A DNA stretch of 64,000 nt from Kofleriaceae bacterium (GTDB lineage: Bacteria > Myxococcota_A > Polyangia > Haliangiales > Haliangiaceae): contig JACKDR010000031.1 of the NCBI GenBank assembly GCA_020633495.1, positions 1 through 64,000 on the forward strand, written 5' to 3'. Both the position numbers and the translations under genes were made by a program. The notes below the pieces were generated by a model. It saw only the letters and a list, made by a program, of their open reading frames with translations, did not search any database and had not been told where the DNA came from. Numbering within the stretch: position 1 is the stretch's first letter; every line of letters begins with the position of its first letter. Of the stretch, positions 48,630-56,664 are shown one piece after another.

Positions 48630-48635
48630 AGAGTA
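48630..48635 (-). promoter_or_regulatory. -10-like hexamer TACTCT
   Basis: TACTCT on the minus strand (48635-48630), 6 bases before ATG 48623. The expected -35 reads TCGTCG and lies inside the 9-bp tandem repeat. Confidence 0.45.
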
Positions 48636-48648
48636 CACGGCACGGACC

Positions 48649-48693
48649 ACCGCGACGACCGCGACGGCCGCGACGACCGCGACGACCGCGACA
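48649..48693. repeat. 9-bp tandem repeat x5
   Basis: Five copies of ACCGCGACG (third copy starts with G, fifth ends with A) directly upstream of the zinc-ribbon gene's -10 hexamer and including its -35 position. Confidence 0.88.
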
Positions 48694-48726
48694 GCAGACG
48701 GATCCCGGACCTTCTGCCGCGCTGGC

Positions 48727-49479
48727 TCACGGCTCGACCCGCCCCTGCAGCCGCGCGACCGGGACGACGCCCCAGGCGCGCGAGTCGCTGGCGTGGTCGC
48801 GGTTGTCGCCCATCACGAAGACGGTGTCGGCCGGCACCACGAAGCGCTGCTGCACCGCGCACGGCCCCGGGGCCAGCGCGGGATCGACGGGCGCGCTCAG
48901 CACCCCGGGCGCGACCTCGTCGCCGGCGCCGCCGCCGCCCTGGCCGGCGCAGCGCGGGAGCTCGCCGCGCGGGAAGTCCAGGCCACCGCCGACGCCGGGC
49001 TCGGGCGCGTCGCCGGCGAGCACGATGTCGTACGACAGCTCGCCCTGGCGCTCGTGGTAGCGGTGGCAGGTCACCTCGCGCCGGGTCGCCGCGCCGCCCG
49101 CGCCCGGGGTGTCGTCGTCGGGCTCGTCGTAGCGGCACGCGCCGGCGACGCGCTCCTGCGCCATCGCCTGCCCGTTGATGTGGGGCACGTTGCAGCGGAC
49201 CTCGATCGCGTCGCCGGCGACGGCGGCGATGCGCATGACGAAGGTCTTGCCGGGATCGCACGGCCACGCGAACGCGACGATCTCGCCGCGCACCGGCCGC
49301 CACGCCGACGGGCGCGTCACGGTGACGCGCGCGCCCTGCGCGAGCGTCGGCTCCATCACGCTGGACGGCATCGGCACCGTGCGCGCGCCGCCGCCTCCGT
49401 CGCAGGCGCCCGCGCAGGCGACCGCGACCAGCGCGAGCGCGACGGCGACCGGGATCCGCGAGCGCGGCGAGCGAGGCAT
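48727..49479 (-). CDS. signal peptidase I-like protein lacking the catalytic dyad
   Basis: 250 aa, S26/LepB fold. The family boxes align well: MPSSVMEPTLAQG (box B), TFVMRIAAVAGDAIEV (box D) and VFVMGDNRDHASDSRAWG (box E). In box B the nucleophile Ser is Val41 and in box D the general-base Lys is Met82, so both catalytic residues are missing although the fold motifs are kept. The N terminus (VALALVAVACAGAC) looks like a signal with a weak lipobox, not the usual membrane anchor. A non-proteolytic, perhaps binding or regulatory, role is inferred. TAGCAT lies 6 bases before ATG 49479. Confidence 0.75.
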   Translation of the reverse strand: MPRSPRSRIPVAVALALVAVACAGACDGGGGARTVPMPSSVMEPTLAQGARVTVTRPSAWRPVRGEIVAFAWPCDPGKTFVMRIAAVAGDAIEVRCNVPHINGQAMAQERVAGACRYDEPDDDTPGAGGAATRREVTCHRYHERQGELSYDIVLAGDAPEPGVGGGLDFPRGELPRCAGQGGGGAGDEVAPGVLSAPVDPALAPGPCAVQQRFVVPADTVFVMGDNRDHASDSRAWGVVPVARLQGRVEP

Positions 49480-49485
49480 GCGCCG

Positions 49486-49491
49486 ATGCTA
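49486..49491 (-). promoter_or_regulatory. -10-like hexamer TAGCAT
   Basis: TAGCAT on the minus strand, 6 bases before the ATG of the signal-peptidase-like gene. No Shine-Dalgarno; no clear -35. Confidence 0.45.
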
Positions 49492-49536
49492 CCGCCGGTG
49501 GCCGCGGCCGTCGTGGAGCCGGGCGCGCGCGTCGCG

Positions 49537-49542
49537 TAGACT
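49537..49542 (+). promoter_or_regulatory. -10-like hexamer TAGACT
   Basis: TAGACT 5 bases before an ATC codon (49548) that opens the YrdB-like reading frame. Divergent from the TAGCAT of the signal-peptidase-like gene 46 bases away. Confidence 0.35.
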
Positions 49543-49547
49543 GCGGC

Positions 49548-49895
49548 ATCGGCGCGCTGGTCCTCACCCTCAGGTTCGCCCTCGAGCTGGGCGCGCTCGG
49601 CGCGCTCGGCTGGTGGGGCGCGACCGGCGCCGGCGCATCCGGCGCGCCGGCGATCGCGCTCGCGATCGTCCTGCCCGCGATCGCCGCCACCTGGTGGGGC
49701 GCGTGGGTCGCGCCGCGCGCGCGACGACGCCTGCGCGACCCGGCGCGCTTCGCCGCCGAGCTGGTGGTCTGGGCGCCGGCGACGCTGGCGCTGCTCGACC
49801 TGACCGCGCCGGCGATCGCGATCGGCTTCGCGGCGCTGGCGCTGGCGACCGCGGTCGGCGCCCGTCGCCACGAGCCGGCGCCGCCGCCCCGCTGA
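49548..49895 (+). CDS. YrdB/DUF2568-like membrane protein with non-canonical start
   Basis: 115 aa read from the plus strand, with no ATG, GTG or TTG in frame before the conserved part. The translation LVLTLRFALELGALGALGWW, a second hydrophobic stretch, WVAPRARRRLRDPARFAAEL and a final hydrophobic segment matches the YrdB family (R-F-x-L-E-L near the start, AP-x-A-x-RRL-x-DP in the middle): a small membrane protein of four helices, unknown function. Candidate starts are ATC 49548, 5 bases after TAGACT, or CTG 49557. A sequencing error in a true ATG is also possible. Confidence 0.6.
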   Translation: MGALVLTLRFALELGALGALGWWGATGAGASGAPAIALAIVLPAIAATWWGAWVAPRARRRLRDPARFAAELVVWAPATLALLDLTAPAIAIGFAALALATAVGARRHEPAPPPR

Positions 49896-50082
49896 CAGGC
49901 GCACCGGCGATGACCTGCGCGCGCAGGTAGGGCGTGGTCGGACACCTGCGCACGCGGCGAGACGCGCGATCGCGGCGATCCGGCGGCCGTGACGCGGCGC
50001 GTCCGGGAGGTCGGCGGTTTTCTGCAACCCACGGGCGAGGCCCCCCCACCCATGGATCAGCGCGTCGAACCGCGAGGACTCC

Positions 50083-50619
50083 ATGAAGCCCAGGCACCGC
50101 GTTACCCGCCGTCGTGATCCGTTCGCCGACGAGCCCACGACCCCGTACGACGCCGTCCCCGAGCTCGTCGACGACGAGACGACGATGCCGGTGGACGTCG
50201 ACGAGATGGAGGGCGCGGCGCGCCGCTCGTGCGCGGCGTTCGACGTGCACGAGCCCGATCCGATCGTGGTGGCGCCGGCCGCGCGCCACGCGCGACCGCG
50301 CCCCTACGTCGAGCTGTCGATCGTCGGCCACGGCCACGTCGTCCAGCTGCCGCTGCACCGGGTGTCGCCGACAGGCGTCGTCCTGGTCGTGCCGCCGGGC
50401 GTCGCCGTCCACCTCGCCGCCGACACCGCGGTGATGGCCCTGGTCCACCTGCTGCGCGACGGCGCGGCGCCGACGCGCGCGCGACTGCCGGCGCAGGTCG
50501 TCCACCACCGCGAGCCCGACGACGCCACCGCCGGCGGCCTGTCGCTGCGGTGGGACGTCCGGACACCAGACGACCAGCGCCGACTCGACGACCTGCTCGC
50601 CACCCAGGCCGCGGCCTGA
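50083..50619 (+). CDS. hypothetical protein, possibly PilZ-like
   Basis: 178 aa, cytoplasmic. A disordered, acidic N-terminal third is followed by a compact beta domain (YVELSIVGHGHVVQLPLHR, VSPTGVVLVVPPGV, AQVVHHREPDDATAGG) whose SPTG turn and alternating strands recall PilZ c-di-GMP-binding domains. The RxxxR and (D/N)xSxxG motifs are not convincingly present, so binding is doubtful. Shine-Dalgarno GAGGA 5 bases before ATG 50083. Confidence 0.55.
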   Translation: MKPRHRVTRRRDPFADEPTTPYDAVPELVDDETTMPVDVDEMEGAARRSCAAFDVHEPDPIVVAPAARHARPRPYVELSIVGHGHVVQLPLHRVSPTGVVLVVPPGVAVHLAADTAVMALVHLLRDGAAPTRARLPAQVVHHREPDDATAGGLSLRWDVRTPDDQRRLDDLLATQAAA

Positions 50620-50725
50620 ACCGAGCGTCGGTGCGAGGCGGTCGCCGTGCGGGCCGCCGCGCGCGCCGGGCGACGCCGGCCGCAGCTTGCCAGGCCGCGG
50701 GGCTGGTGGCGGTGCGAGAAGCAGG

Positions 50726-50731
50726 TACGCT
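50726..50731 (+). promoter_or_regulatory. -10-like hexamer TACGCT
   Basis: TACGCT, 6 bases, GTG 50738. No Shine-Dalgarno. Confidence 0.45.
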
Positions 50732-50737
50732 CCGCTC

Positions 50738-52165
50738 GTGCGGACCTTCCTCGCGTCGTCCTCCCTGCTGGCCGGCCTGATCGTCGTCGGGACCACCGCG
50801 CCCGCGGTCGCCGAGACCTACCACGTCGCCGCCGACGGCTCCGACGGCGCGGCCGGCACCGAGGCCGCGCCGTGGGCCACGCTGCAGCACGCCGCCGACG
50901 CGGTCGGCGCCGGCGACACCGTGATCGTCCACCCCGGCGAGTACCAGGGCTTCTACCTCGAGACCAGCGGCGACGCCGGCGCCGAGCTCGCGTTCGTCGC
51001 CGACGGCGACGTCCGGATCACCTCCGACAACGACACCACGCCCGACGGCATCAACGTCGAGAACGTGTCGTACGTGCGCGTCGAGGGCTTCACCGTCGTC
51101 GGCGCGACCCGCGCCGGCATCCGCGCCGCGGTCTGTGACCACGTCACGCTGCGCGGCAACCGCGCCGACGCCAACGGCCGGTGGGGCATCTTCACGGCGT
51201 TCTGCGACGACCTGCTGATCGAGGACAACGAGTGCTCGCGGTCGGGCGCCGAGCACGGCATCTACGTGTCCAACAGCGGCGATCGGCCGGTGATCCGGCA
51301 CAACGTCCTGTGGGGCAACAACGCCAACGGCCTGCACATGAACGGCGACGCCAGCGAGGGCGGCGACGGCGTCATCTCGGACGCGCTGGTCGACGGCAAC
51401 GTCGTCTTCGACAACGGCGCCGCCGGCGGCTCCGGCATCAACGGTGACGGCGTCGCCGACGCGGTGATCCAGAACAACCTGCTGTACGGCAACCACGCCT
51501 CCGGCATCTCGCTCTACATGATCGACGGCGGCGCGCCGTCGACCGGCAACCTGGTGATCAACAACACGATCGTCCAGGCCGACGACGGCCGCTGGGCGGT
51601 CAACATCCAGGACGGCTCGACCGGCAACACGCTGCGCAACAACATCCTGCTGCACCCCAACGCCGGCCGCGGCGCGGTCGATCTGTGCGACGGCTGCGAG
51701 GTCGGCCTGGTCTCGGATCACAACGTCGTCGTCGGGCGCTTCACCCACGGCGACGCGGTCCTCGATCTCGCGCAGTGGCGCGCCGACACCGGCCAGGACG
51801 CCGACTCGTTCGAGGCCACGCCCGGCGAGCTGTTCGTCGACGCCGCCGGCGACGACTACGCGCTCGCCGACGGCTCGCCGGCGATCGACGCCGGCTCGAC
51901 GGACGGCGCGCCCAGCGTCGATCTCGCCGGCAACCCGCGACCGCAGGGCGCCGGCGTCGACGTCGGCGCGCTCGAGCGCTGCGACGGCCCGTGCGCCGAC
52001 CCGCCCGGCCCCGGCGGCGGTGGCGGCGGCGACGACAGCGGTGACGCCACCGGCGGCTGCTGCTCGGGCTCGAGCCCGACGTCGAGCACGGTGTGGCTCG
52101 CGATCGTCGCGCTCGGCCTGCTGTGGCCGCGGCGCCGCCGCCGGCGCGGCGCGGTCCGCGGCTGA
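50738..52165 (+). CDS. secreted right-handed beta-helix protein with MYXO-CTERM-like tail
   Basis: 475 aa. Sec signal (FLASSSLLAGLIVVGTTAPA) then a DUF1565-like opening (YHVAADGSDGAAGTEAAPW) and about ten parallel beta-helix coils rich in Asn (VIRHNVLWGNNANGLHM, NLVINNTIVQADDG). The C terminus is a Gly/Asp linker, a GGCCSGSS cysteine motif, one hydrophobic helix (TVWLAIVALGLLW) and an Arg run: the MYXO-CTERM sorting signal of myxobacteria, processed at the Cys for surface display. Likely binds or cleaves polysaccharide. GTG 50738 starts the signal and follows TACGCT by 6 bases. Confidence 0.88.
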   Translation: MRTFLASSSLLAGLIVVGTTAPAVAETYHVAADGSDGAAGTEAAPWATLQHAADAVGAGDTVIVHPGEYQGFYLETSGDAGAELAFVADGDVRITSDNDTTPDGINVENVSYVRVEGFTVVGATRAGIRAAVCDHVTLRGNRADANGRWGIFTAFCDDLLIEDNECSRSGAEHGIYVSNSGDRPVIRHNVLWGNNANGLHMNGDASEGGDGVISDALVDGNVVFDNGAAGGSGINGDGVADAVIQNNLLYGNHASGISLYMIDGGAPSTGNLVINNTIVQADDGRWAVNIQDGSTGNTLRNNILLHPNAGRGAVDLCDGCEVGLVSDHNVVVGRFTHGDAVLDLAQWRADTGQDADSFEATPGELFVDAAGDDYALADGSPAIDAGSTDGAPSVDLAGNPRPQGAGVDVGALERCDGPCADPPGPGGGGGGDDSGDATGGCCSGSSPTSSTVWLAIVALGLLWPRRRRRRGAVRG

Positions 52166-52363
52166 GCGAGCCGCCGACGCCACGGGTGGCGGCCGGCGTT
52201 TGCCATATCGTACCGGGATCGTGGGAGATTCTCGACGTCAGGGCGGCGTCGAGCGCGCAAGCTTCACCATCGAATCACGGTCGGCGCGCGGGCGTCGTAC
52301 CCATGATCGCAGCTACTTGAATGGTCGGACCGGTCGGCACGTCGCCTGCAACCTCGGCGGACC

Positions 52364-52960
52364 ATGACCGCCCGTCGCCTCCTCGCCACCACCCTCCTGC
52401 TGTCCGTCACCGCTACCGCCCCGGCCTGCGCCCCCCGCACCGCGGGCGCCCGCGGCGCCATGATCGTCGCCGGCGCCGCGCTGGTCGCCGGCGGCCTCGC
52501 CATGAGCCACGCCATGACCAGCCACGACGACAGCGGCGGCGGTGGTGACAACCTCGCCGGCGCGCTGGTCTGCATCGCCGGTGGCTGCCTGCTGTCCGGC
52601 GCCGCGATCGCCAGCGGTGCCGTGCTGACGCTCGTCGGCCTCACGTCGCCGTCGCCCGAGGAGCCCCCGACCGCTCCGTCGACGACGATCGCCTCGCCAG
52701 CGCCGACCGCCGCGACCGCACCGACGCTGGTCGGCGGCGGCGGCTACGGCGAACCGGTCGTGGTGCCGGCGTCGATCCTGCGGCCGTTGCCCGAGGTCGC
52801 GACCGACGAGCTGACCCTGCGGATGGCCAAGCAGGTGCGCAGCGCGGTGCTCGCCGGCGACTGCAAGAGCGCCCGGGTGACGCTGGCCGCGATCGACGAG
52901 CGCGACGCGCGGTACCACCTGGCCCTGGTCCAGAGCGTCGTGATGGACGGCTGCCGCTAG
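52364..52960 (+). CDS. exported or membrane protein, hypothetical
   Basis: 198 aa. Signal LLATTLLLSVTATAPAC (possible lipoprotein Cys about residue 22), then hydrophobic stretches (GAMIVAGAALVAGGLAM and ALVCIAGGCLLSGAAIASGA), a Pro/Thr linker and a C-terminal helical domain with CKSARVTLAAIDERD. This organisation, lipid anchor plus two hydrophobic segments plus soluble tail, recurs in myxobacterial proteins of unknown function. No Shine-Dalgarno; the 198-base gap upstream shows nothing recognisable. Confidence 0.6.
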   Translation: MTARRLLATTLLLSVTATAPACAPRTAGARGAMIVAGAALVAGGLAMSHAMTSHDDSGGGGDNLAGALVCIAGGCLLSGAAIASGAVLTLVGLTSPSPEEPPTAPSTTIASPAPTAATAPTLVGGGGYGEPVVVPASILRPLPEVATDELTLRMAKQVRSAVLAGDCKSARVTLAAIDERDARYHLALVQSVVMDGCR

Positions 52961-52998
52961 CGGGTCGCTCCGGCACTGCCCCGGGGGTTTCCCCGATC

Positions 52999-53065
52999 GG
53001 TGGTTGGACCACCTGAACCCACCCTGAACGACATATAGGGCGCTATTGTGTTGTGCCCTAAATAT
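52999..53065. promoter_or_regulatory. palindrome pair upstream of the biosynthetic cluster
   Basis: GGTGGT-TGG-ACCACC (52999-53013, perfect) and an unusually A/T-rich imperfect palindrome ACATATAGGGC-N13-GCCCTAAATAT (53031-53065; 9 of 11 positions pair, 6-base core TAGGGC/GCCCTA). They occupy the 177-base gap before the SRPBCC gene and contain the only TATA-rich stretch nearby, so promoter and operator probably overlap here. Confidence 0.5.
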
Positions 53066-53137
53066 CGTCGTGCTACCGGTCGCCGCATCGCGTCACAACG
53101 CAGCATCGAGCGCCCCGGTCAGGGCTCAGAGGGTCCA

Positions 53138-53788
53138 GTGTCCACTCAAACCATTGATATCAATACGATCGAGAACGTCCGTCGCTTCGAGAACTTCGGC
53201 AAGGACCGGATGAACGGCCTCTGCATGGAGATGACCCACGCGGTCTACCCGCACGACGAGATCTACGGGAATTTCTGTACCCTGCAGGCCCACGTCGAGT
53301 GCCCGGCCGAGGACATCTTCGAGTACCTGGCCACCCCGTACACGCTCGCCGAGTGGACCTACAGCATGCGGGACTTCGGCGAGCCGGACGCCAACGGCGT
53401 CGTCGAGTCGACCGACAAGATCGGCGGCGAGACCAAGATCTACACCAAGGTCGTCGCCAACCGCGACGCGCTGACGGTCGACTACCACTGCGCGTGGGAC
53501 CAGCCGGACCACCTCTGGATGATCTACCTGATGCGCGTGGTGCCGGCGCCGCTGGTGCTCGATCGCCCGGGCTCGGTCGTGCTGTGGACCAACTGCAAGC
53601 ACCCGTTCTACGACCGCAACCCGCACCCCGAGAAGGCGCCCGCCGATCGCAAGGTGTGGGTCGGTGACCTGTGGCCGTTCTTCTACGCCGGCCACCAGGT
53701 CGAGCTCGACAACCTCAAGGCGATCCTCGAGTACCGCCACCGCCACGGCCTGACGTTCAACCCGCGGCCCGAGGGGGTGGCGGCGTGA
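53138..53788 (+). CDS. SRPBCC-fold protein, first gene of putative biosynthetic cluster
   Basis: 216 aa. LQAHVECPAEDIFEYLATPYTLAEW at its front (read in two pieces) and VDYHCAWDQPDHLWMIYLMR are typical of START/Bet v1-like (SRPBCC) domains that bind hydrophobic ligands or act as aromatase/cyclases. The start is not certain; GTG 53138 has AGAGGG 5-6 bases upstream. Its stop overlaps the KAS III GTG by 4 bases, so it is tied to that enzyme. The first 15 codons are strikingly A/T-rich and contain a perfect 12-base palindrome. Confidence 0.72.
   Translation: MSTQTIDINTIENVRRFENFGKDRMNGLCMEMTHAVYPHDEIYGNFCTLQAHVECPAEDIFEYLATPYTLAEWTYSMRDFGEPDANGVVESTDKIGGETKIYTKVVANRDALTVDYHCAWDQPDHLWMIYLMRVVPAPLVLDRPGSVVLWTNCKHPFYDRNPHPEKAPADRKVWVGDLWPFFYAGHQVELDNLKAILEYRHRHGLTFNPRPEGVAA
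53153..53164. promoter_or_regulatory. ATTGATATCAAT palindrome in the 5' coding end
   Basis: Perfect 12-base A/T-rich palindrome, 15 bases inside the SRPBCC gene. It contains FNR-like half-sites (TTGAT/ATCAA) without the 4-base spacer, so it is not an FNR box. Very unusual base composition for this DNA. Confidence 0.35.
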
Positions 53789-54792
53789 TCCCGGTCAGCC
53801 TCGCCGGCACCGCGAGCTACCTGCCCGCGACCGTCCGCGACAACGCGTTCTTCCAGCGCGACGGCGACGTCGCGACCGCGCACGGCCCGATGTTCCGCGG
53901 CTCGCGGCTGCGCCACCACGTCGCCGAGGACGAGACCGCGGTCGACATGATCGTCAAGGCGACCCGGTCGCTGGCCGACAAGCTCGGCCTCGACCTCACC
54001 CGTGACGTCGACCTGATCCTCACCAACGTCAGCTGCCCCGACATCCCGTTCACCGGCAGCGGCGCGCTGGTGTCGCGCGAGCTCGGCTGCCAGCCGATGT
54101 TCATCCTCGACCTCCACAACACCGGCTGCATCTCGTTCGTCTTCATGATGTCGGTGGCGCGGTCGCTGATGACGACGATGGGCGCCAAGACGGCGCTCTT
54201 GTGCAACGTCCAGACCTCGGCCGGCCGGGTCTTCGCCCACCCCGACAACCGGTTCCTGCCCCAGGCCGCCGTCCCCGGCGACGGCTGCGGCGTCGGCTAC
54301 CTGGTCGCCAGCGACGAGTCGCCGGTGCGCGCGATCGCGACCCGCTCGTACGGCGAGTTCTCCGCCGACATGCAGGTCAAGAGCGACGACGGCGGCGCCT
54401 GGTGGGCGCCGCGCACGACCCCGCTGCACATCGACTTCACCGAATCGCGGGTCGCGACGATCGTGTCGCGCGGCAACGCGCTGGTGCCCAAGATCATCCG
54501 CGAGGCCTGTGCCGCCGCCGAGCTCGACGTCGAGGACATCGACGTCCTGGTCACCAACCAGCCCAACCCGGTGTTCCTGCGCAACTGGCGCGAGTCGCTG
54601 CTGCTGCCGCCCGAGGCCCACGTCCACACCTTCGAGGAGCACGGCAACCTGTTCGGCGCCGCGATCCCGATCAGCCTCGAGCGCGCCGCCGACACCGGCA
54701 AGCTGACGCCCGGCGCCAACGTCGTGATCGGCGGCTTCTCGCACGCCGGCGACTACGCCGGCGCCGCGGTCGTGACCTGGCGCCCGAACTAG
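53785..54792 (+). CDS. KAS III (FabH)-like ketosynthase with altered triad
   Basis: 335-aa thiolase-fold enzyme. Active-site Cys115 lies in LHNTGCISF. The His of the usual HQAN motif is replaced: VTNQPN, so residue 258 is Asn. The third residue, Asn288 in EEHGNLFGAA, is present. With Cys-Asn-Asn in place of Cys-His-Asn, decarboxylative condensation may be weakened and simple acyl transfer more likely (inference). PqsD-like positions match. GTG 53785 overlaps the SRPBCC stop (GTGA). The ThDP enzyme follows by 8 bases. Confidence 0.85.
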   Translation: MIPVSLAGTASYLPATVRDNAFFQRDGDVATAHGPMFRGSRLRHHVAEDETAVDMIVKATRSLADKLGLDLTRDVDLILTNVSCPDIPFTGSGALVSRELGCQPMFILDLHNTGCISFVFMMSVARSLMTTMGAKTALLCNVQTSAGRVFAHPDNRFLPQAAVPGDGCGVGYLVASDESPVRAIATRSYGEFSADMQVKSDDGGAWWAPRTTPLHIDFTESRVATIVSRGNALVPKIIREACAAAELDVEDIDVLVTNQPNPVFLRNWRESLLLPPEAHVHTFEEHGNLFGAAIPISLERAADTGKLTPGANVVIGGFSHAGDYAGAAVVTWRPN

Positions 54793-54800
54793 GACCCGCC

Positions 54801-56582
54801 ATGACCTCGATGCTGCTAGCGGACGCGCTGACCCTGGCGCTGCGCGAGTGGGGCGTGCGGTACGTGTTCGGCGTCAGCGGCGCCAACATCGAGCACGTCC
54901 ACGACGCGATCGCCCGCCTCGGCGGCGACGCGCTGCGCTCGGTGATGACCAAGACCGAGGTCGGCGCCGCGTTCATGGCCGACGCCCACGCCCGCGTCCA
55001 CCGCACGCTCGGCGTGTGCTGCGCGACCTCGGGCGGCGGCATGATGAACCTCGCGGTCGGCGTCGCCGAGGCCTACGCCGAGTCGGTGCCGATGCTGGCG
55101 CTGGTCGGCCAGGTGCCGACCGCGCTCGAGGGCCGCGGCGGCTTCCAGGACTCGTCGGGCATCGGCCGCACCGTCGACGCCATGGGCCTGTTCCGGTCGA
55201 TGGCCAAGTACGTCGGCAAGGTCACCGCGCCGTCGGACTTCTGGGGCGTGCTCCACGAGGCCGTCGAGGCCGCGCTGACCGGACGCCCCGGCCCGGCGGT
55301 GCTGCTGCTGCCGCGCGACCTGCAGGCCAGCGACGTGCCGCCGATGCCGTCGTGGATGCCGCGCAGCCTCGACGGCTTCCGCGCCGAGGTCGCGCCCCGC
55401 GACGCCACCTCGGTCCGGGTCCTGCTCGAGCGGATCCGCCGCGCCCAGCGCCCGGTCTTCGTCGTCGGCACCGGCGTCGCGCGCTGCGCCCGCCCCGAGG
55501 CCGTCGTCGAGTTCCTGCGGGCGTGCCGCGCCCCGGTCGTCACCACGATGGCCAGCACCGGCGCCTTCGATCACGACGACCCGCAGTACCTCGGCGTCGT
55601 CGGCGTCGCCGGCCACCCGTCGGCCCACGCCTACCTCAACGACCAGGCCGATCTGATCGTCGCGGTCGGCACCGGCCTCGACGTCATGACCCGCGGCCCG
55701 CTGGCGCCGGCGTGCCGGCGCGCCGACCTCGCGATCGTCAACGTCGACGCCGGCGCGGTGGTCCGCGCCCTCGAGCCCAGCCTGGTCGTCGAGGCCGACG
55801 CCGGGATCGTCTTCGAGCAGCTGCACGCGCGCTGGCGCGAGCGCAGCTTCACGTGCCCGCCGGTCGAGGGCTACGTGCGGACCCGGTTCCGCGCGACGCT
55901 GGCGCCGGTGCCCGCCGACGCGCCGCCGCCGCCGGCCGGCGCGCTGCGCCAGAGCGAGGCGCTGGCGCTCCTGCAACCGTACCTGCCCGAGCGCGGCCAC
56001 CTGGTCTTCGACGCCGGCAACTGCGCGGCCAGCGCGCTGCACTACCTCGACGTCCCCGCCGACACGACCACGACGATCGCCCTCGGCATGGGCGGCATGG
56101 GCTACTCGCTGGGCGGCGCCGCCGGCGCCCAGCTCGGCAGCGCGCCCGGCACCCGCACCGTCGTCCTGTGCGGCGACGGCGCGTTCCTGATGGCCGGGCT
56201 CGAGGTCCACTGCGCCGTCGAGCTCGGGCTGCCGATCCTGTTCGTGGTCTTCAACAACGCGCGCCACGGCATGTGCGTGACCCGCCAGCAGCTGATGTTC
56301 GGCGATCGCCGCGAGTGCTCGGAGTACGCGCCGGTCAAGATCGCCCAGCTCGCCGGGGCGCTCGGCGAACCGGCGGCGCTGTGGACCGCGCGGGTCGAGA
56401 CCGCGGCCGAGCTGGCGGCGGCGCTCGACGACTACCACCGCCACCACGTCGACGGCCCGGGCGTCCTCGAGCTGCACCTCCCGGTCGAGGAGGTGCCGCC
56501 GTTCACGCCGTTCCTGCCGGCCGACGCCGCCACCTACGAGGTCGCGCCGCCGCGACGCGGCCATGCCCGTCGCGTCGCGTGA
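54801..56582 (+). CDS. thiamine-diphosphate-dependent enzyme (acetolactate synthase-like)
   Basis: 593 aa. Three ThDP-enzyme domains: N-terminal PYR domain with activating Glu53 (TKTEVGAAFMADAHARV), central domain (RPVFVVGTGVAR), and C-terminal PP domain with the Mg-ThDP motif CGDGAFLMAGLE and FNNARHGM (about 458-490). It fits the acetolactate synthase/acyloin synthase branch. As the partner of a KAS III it could build an acyloin that is then acylated, as in xenocyloin biosynthesis. AGGA lies 7 bases before ATG 54801; the gene follows the KAS III gene by 8 bases. Confidence 0.88.
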   Translation: MTSMLLADALTLALREWGVRYVFGVSGANIEHVHDAIARLGGDALRSVMTKTEVGAAFMADAHARVHRTLGVCCATSGGGMMNLAVGVAEAYAESVPMLALVGQVPTALEGRGGFQDSSGIGRTVDAMGLFRSMAKYVGKVTAPSDFWGVLHEAVEAALTGRPGPAVLLLPRDLQASDVPPMPSWMPRSLDGFRAEVAPRDATSVRVLLERIRRAQRPVFVVGTGVARCARPEAVVEFLRACRAPVVTTMASTGAFDHDDPQYLGVVGVAGHPSAHAYLNDQADLIVAVGTGLDVMTRGPLAPACRRADLAIVNVDAGAVVRALEPSLVVEADAGIVFEQLHARWRERSFTCPPVEGYVRTRFRATLAPVPADAPPPPAGALRQSEALALLQPYLPERGHLVFDAGNCAASALHYLDVPADTTTTIALGMGGMGYSLGGAAGAQLGSAPGTRTVVLCGDGAFLMAGLEVHCAVELGLPILFVVFNNARHGMCVTRQQLMFGDRRECSEYAPVKIAQLAGALGEPAALWTARVETAAELAAALDDYHRHHVDGPGVLELHLPVEEVPPFTPFLPADAATYEVAPPRRGHARRVA

Positions 56583-56664
56583 GCCGGGGCCGGCCCGGTT
56601 TGGCTGGCAGGATCCCGCCGCCTGGTGTACATCGGCTCGCCCGGGAGCTTGCCAAGGGAGAGGC

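Noticed and set aside
53153..53164. FNR box
   Set aside because: Half-sites TTGAT/ATCAA are present but without the required 4-base spacer, and it lies inside coding sequence.
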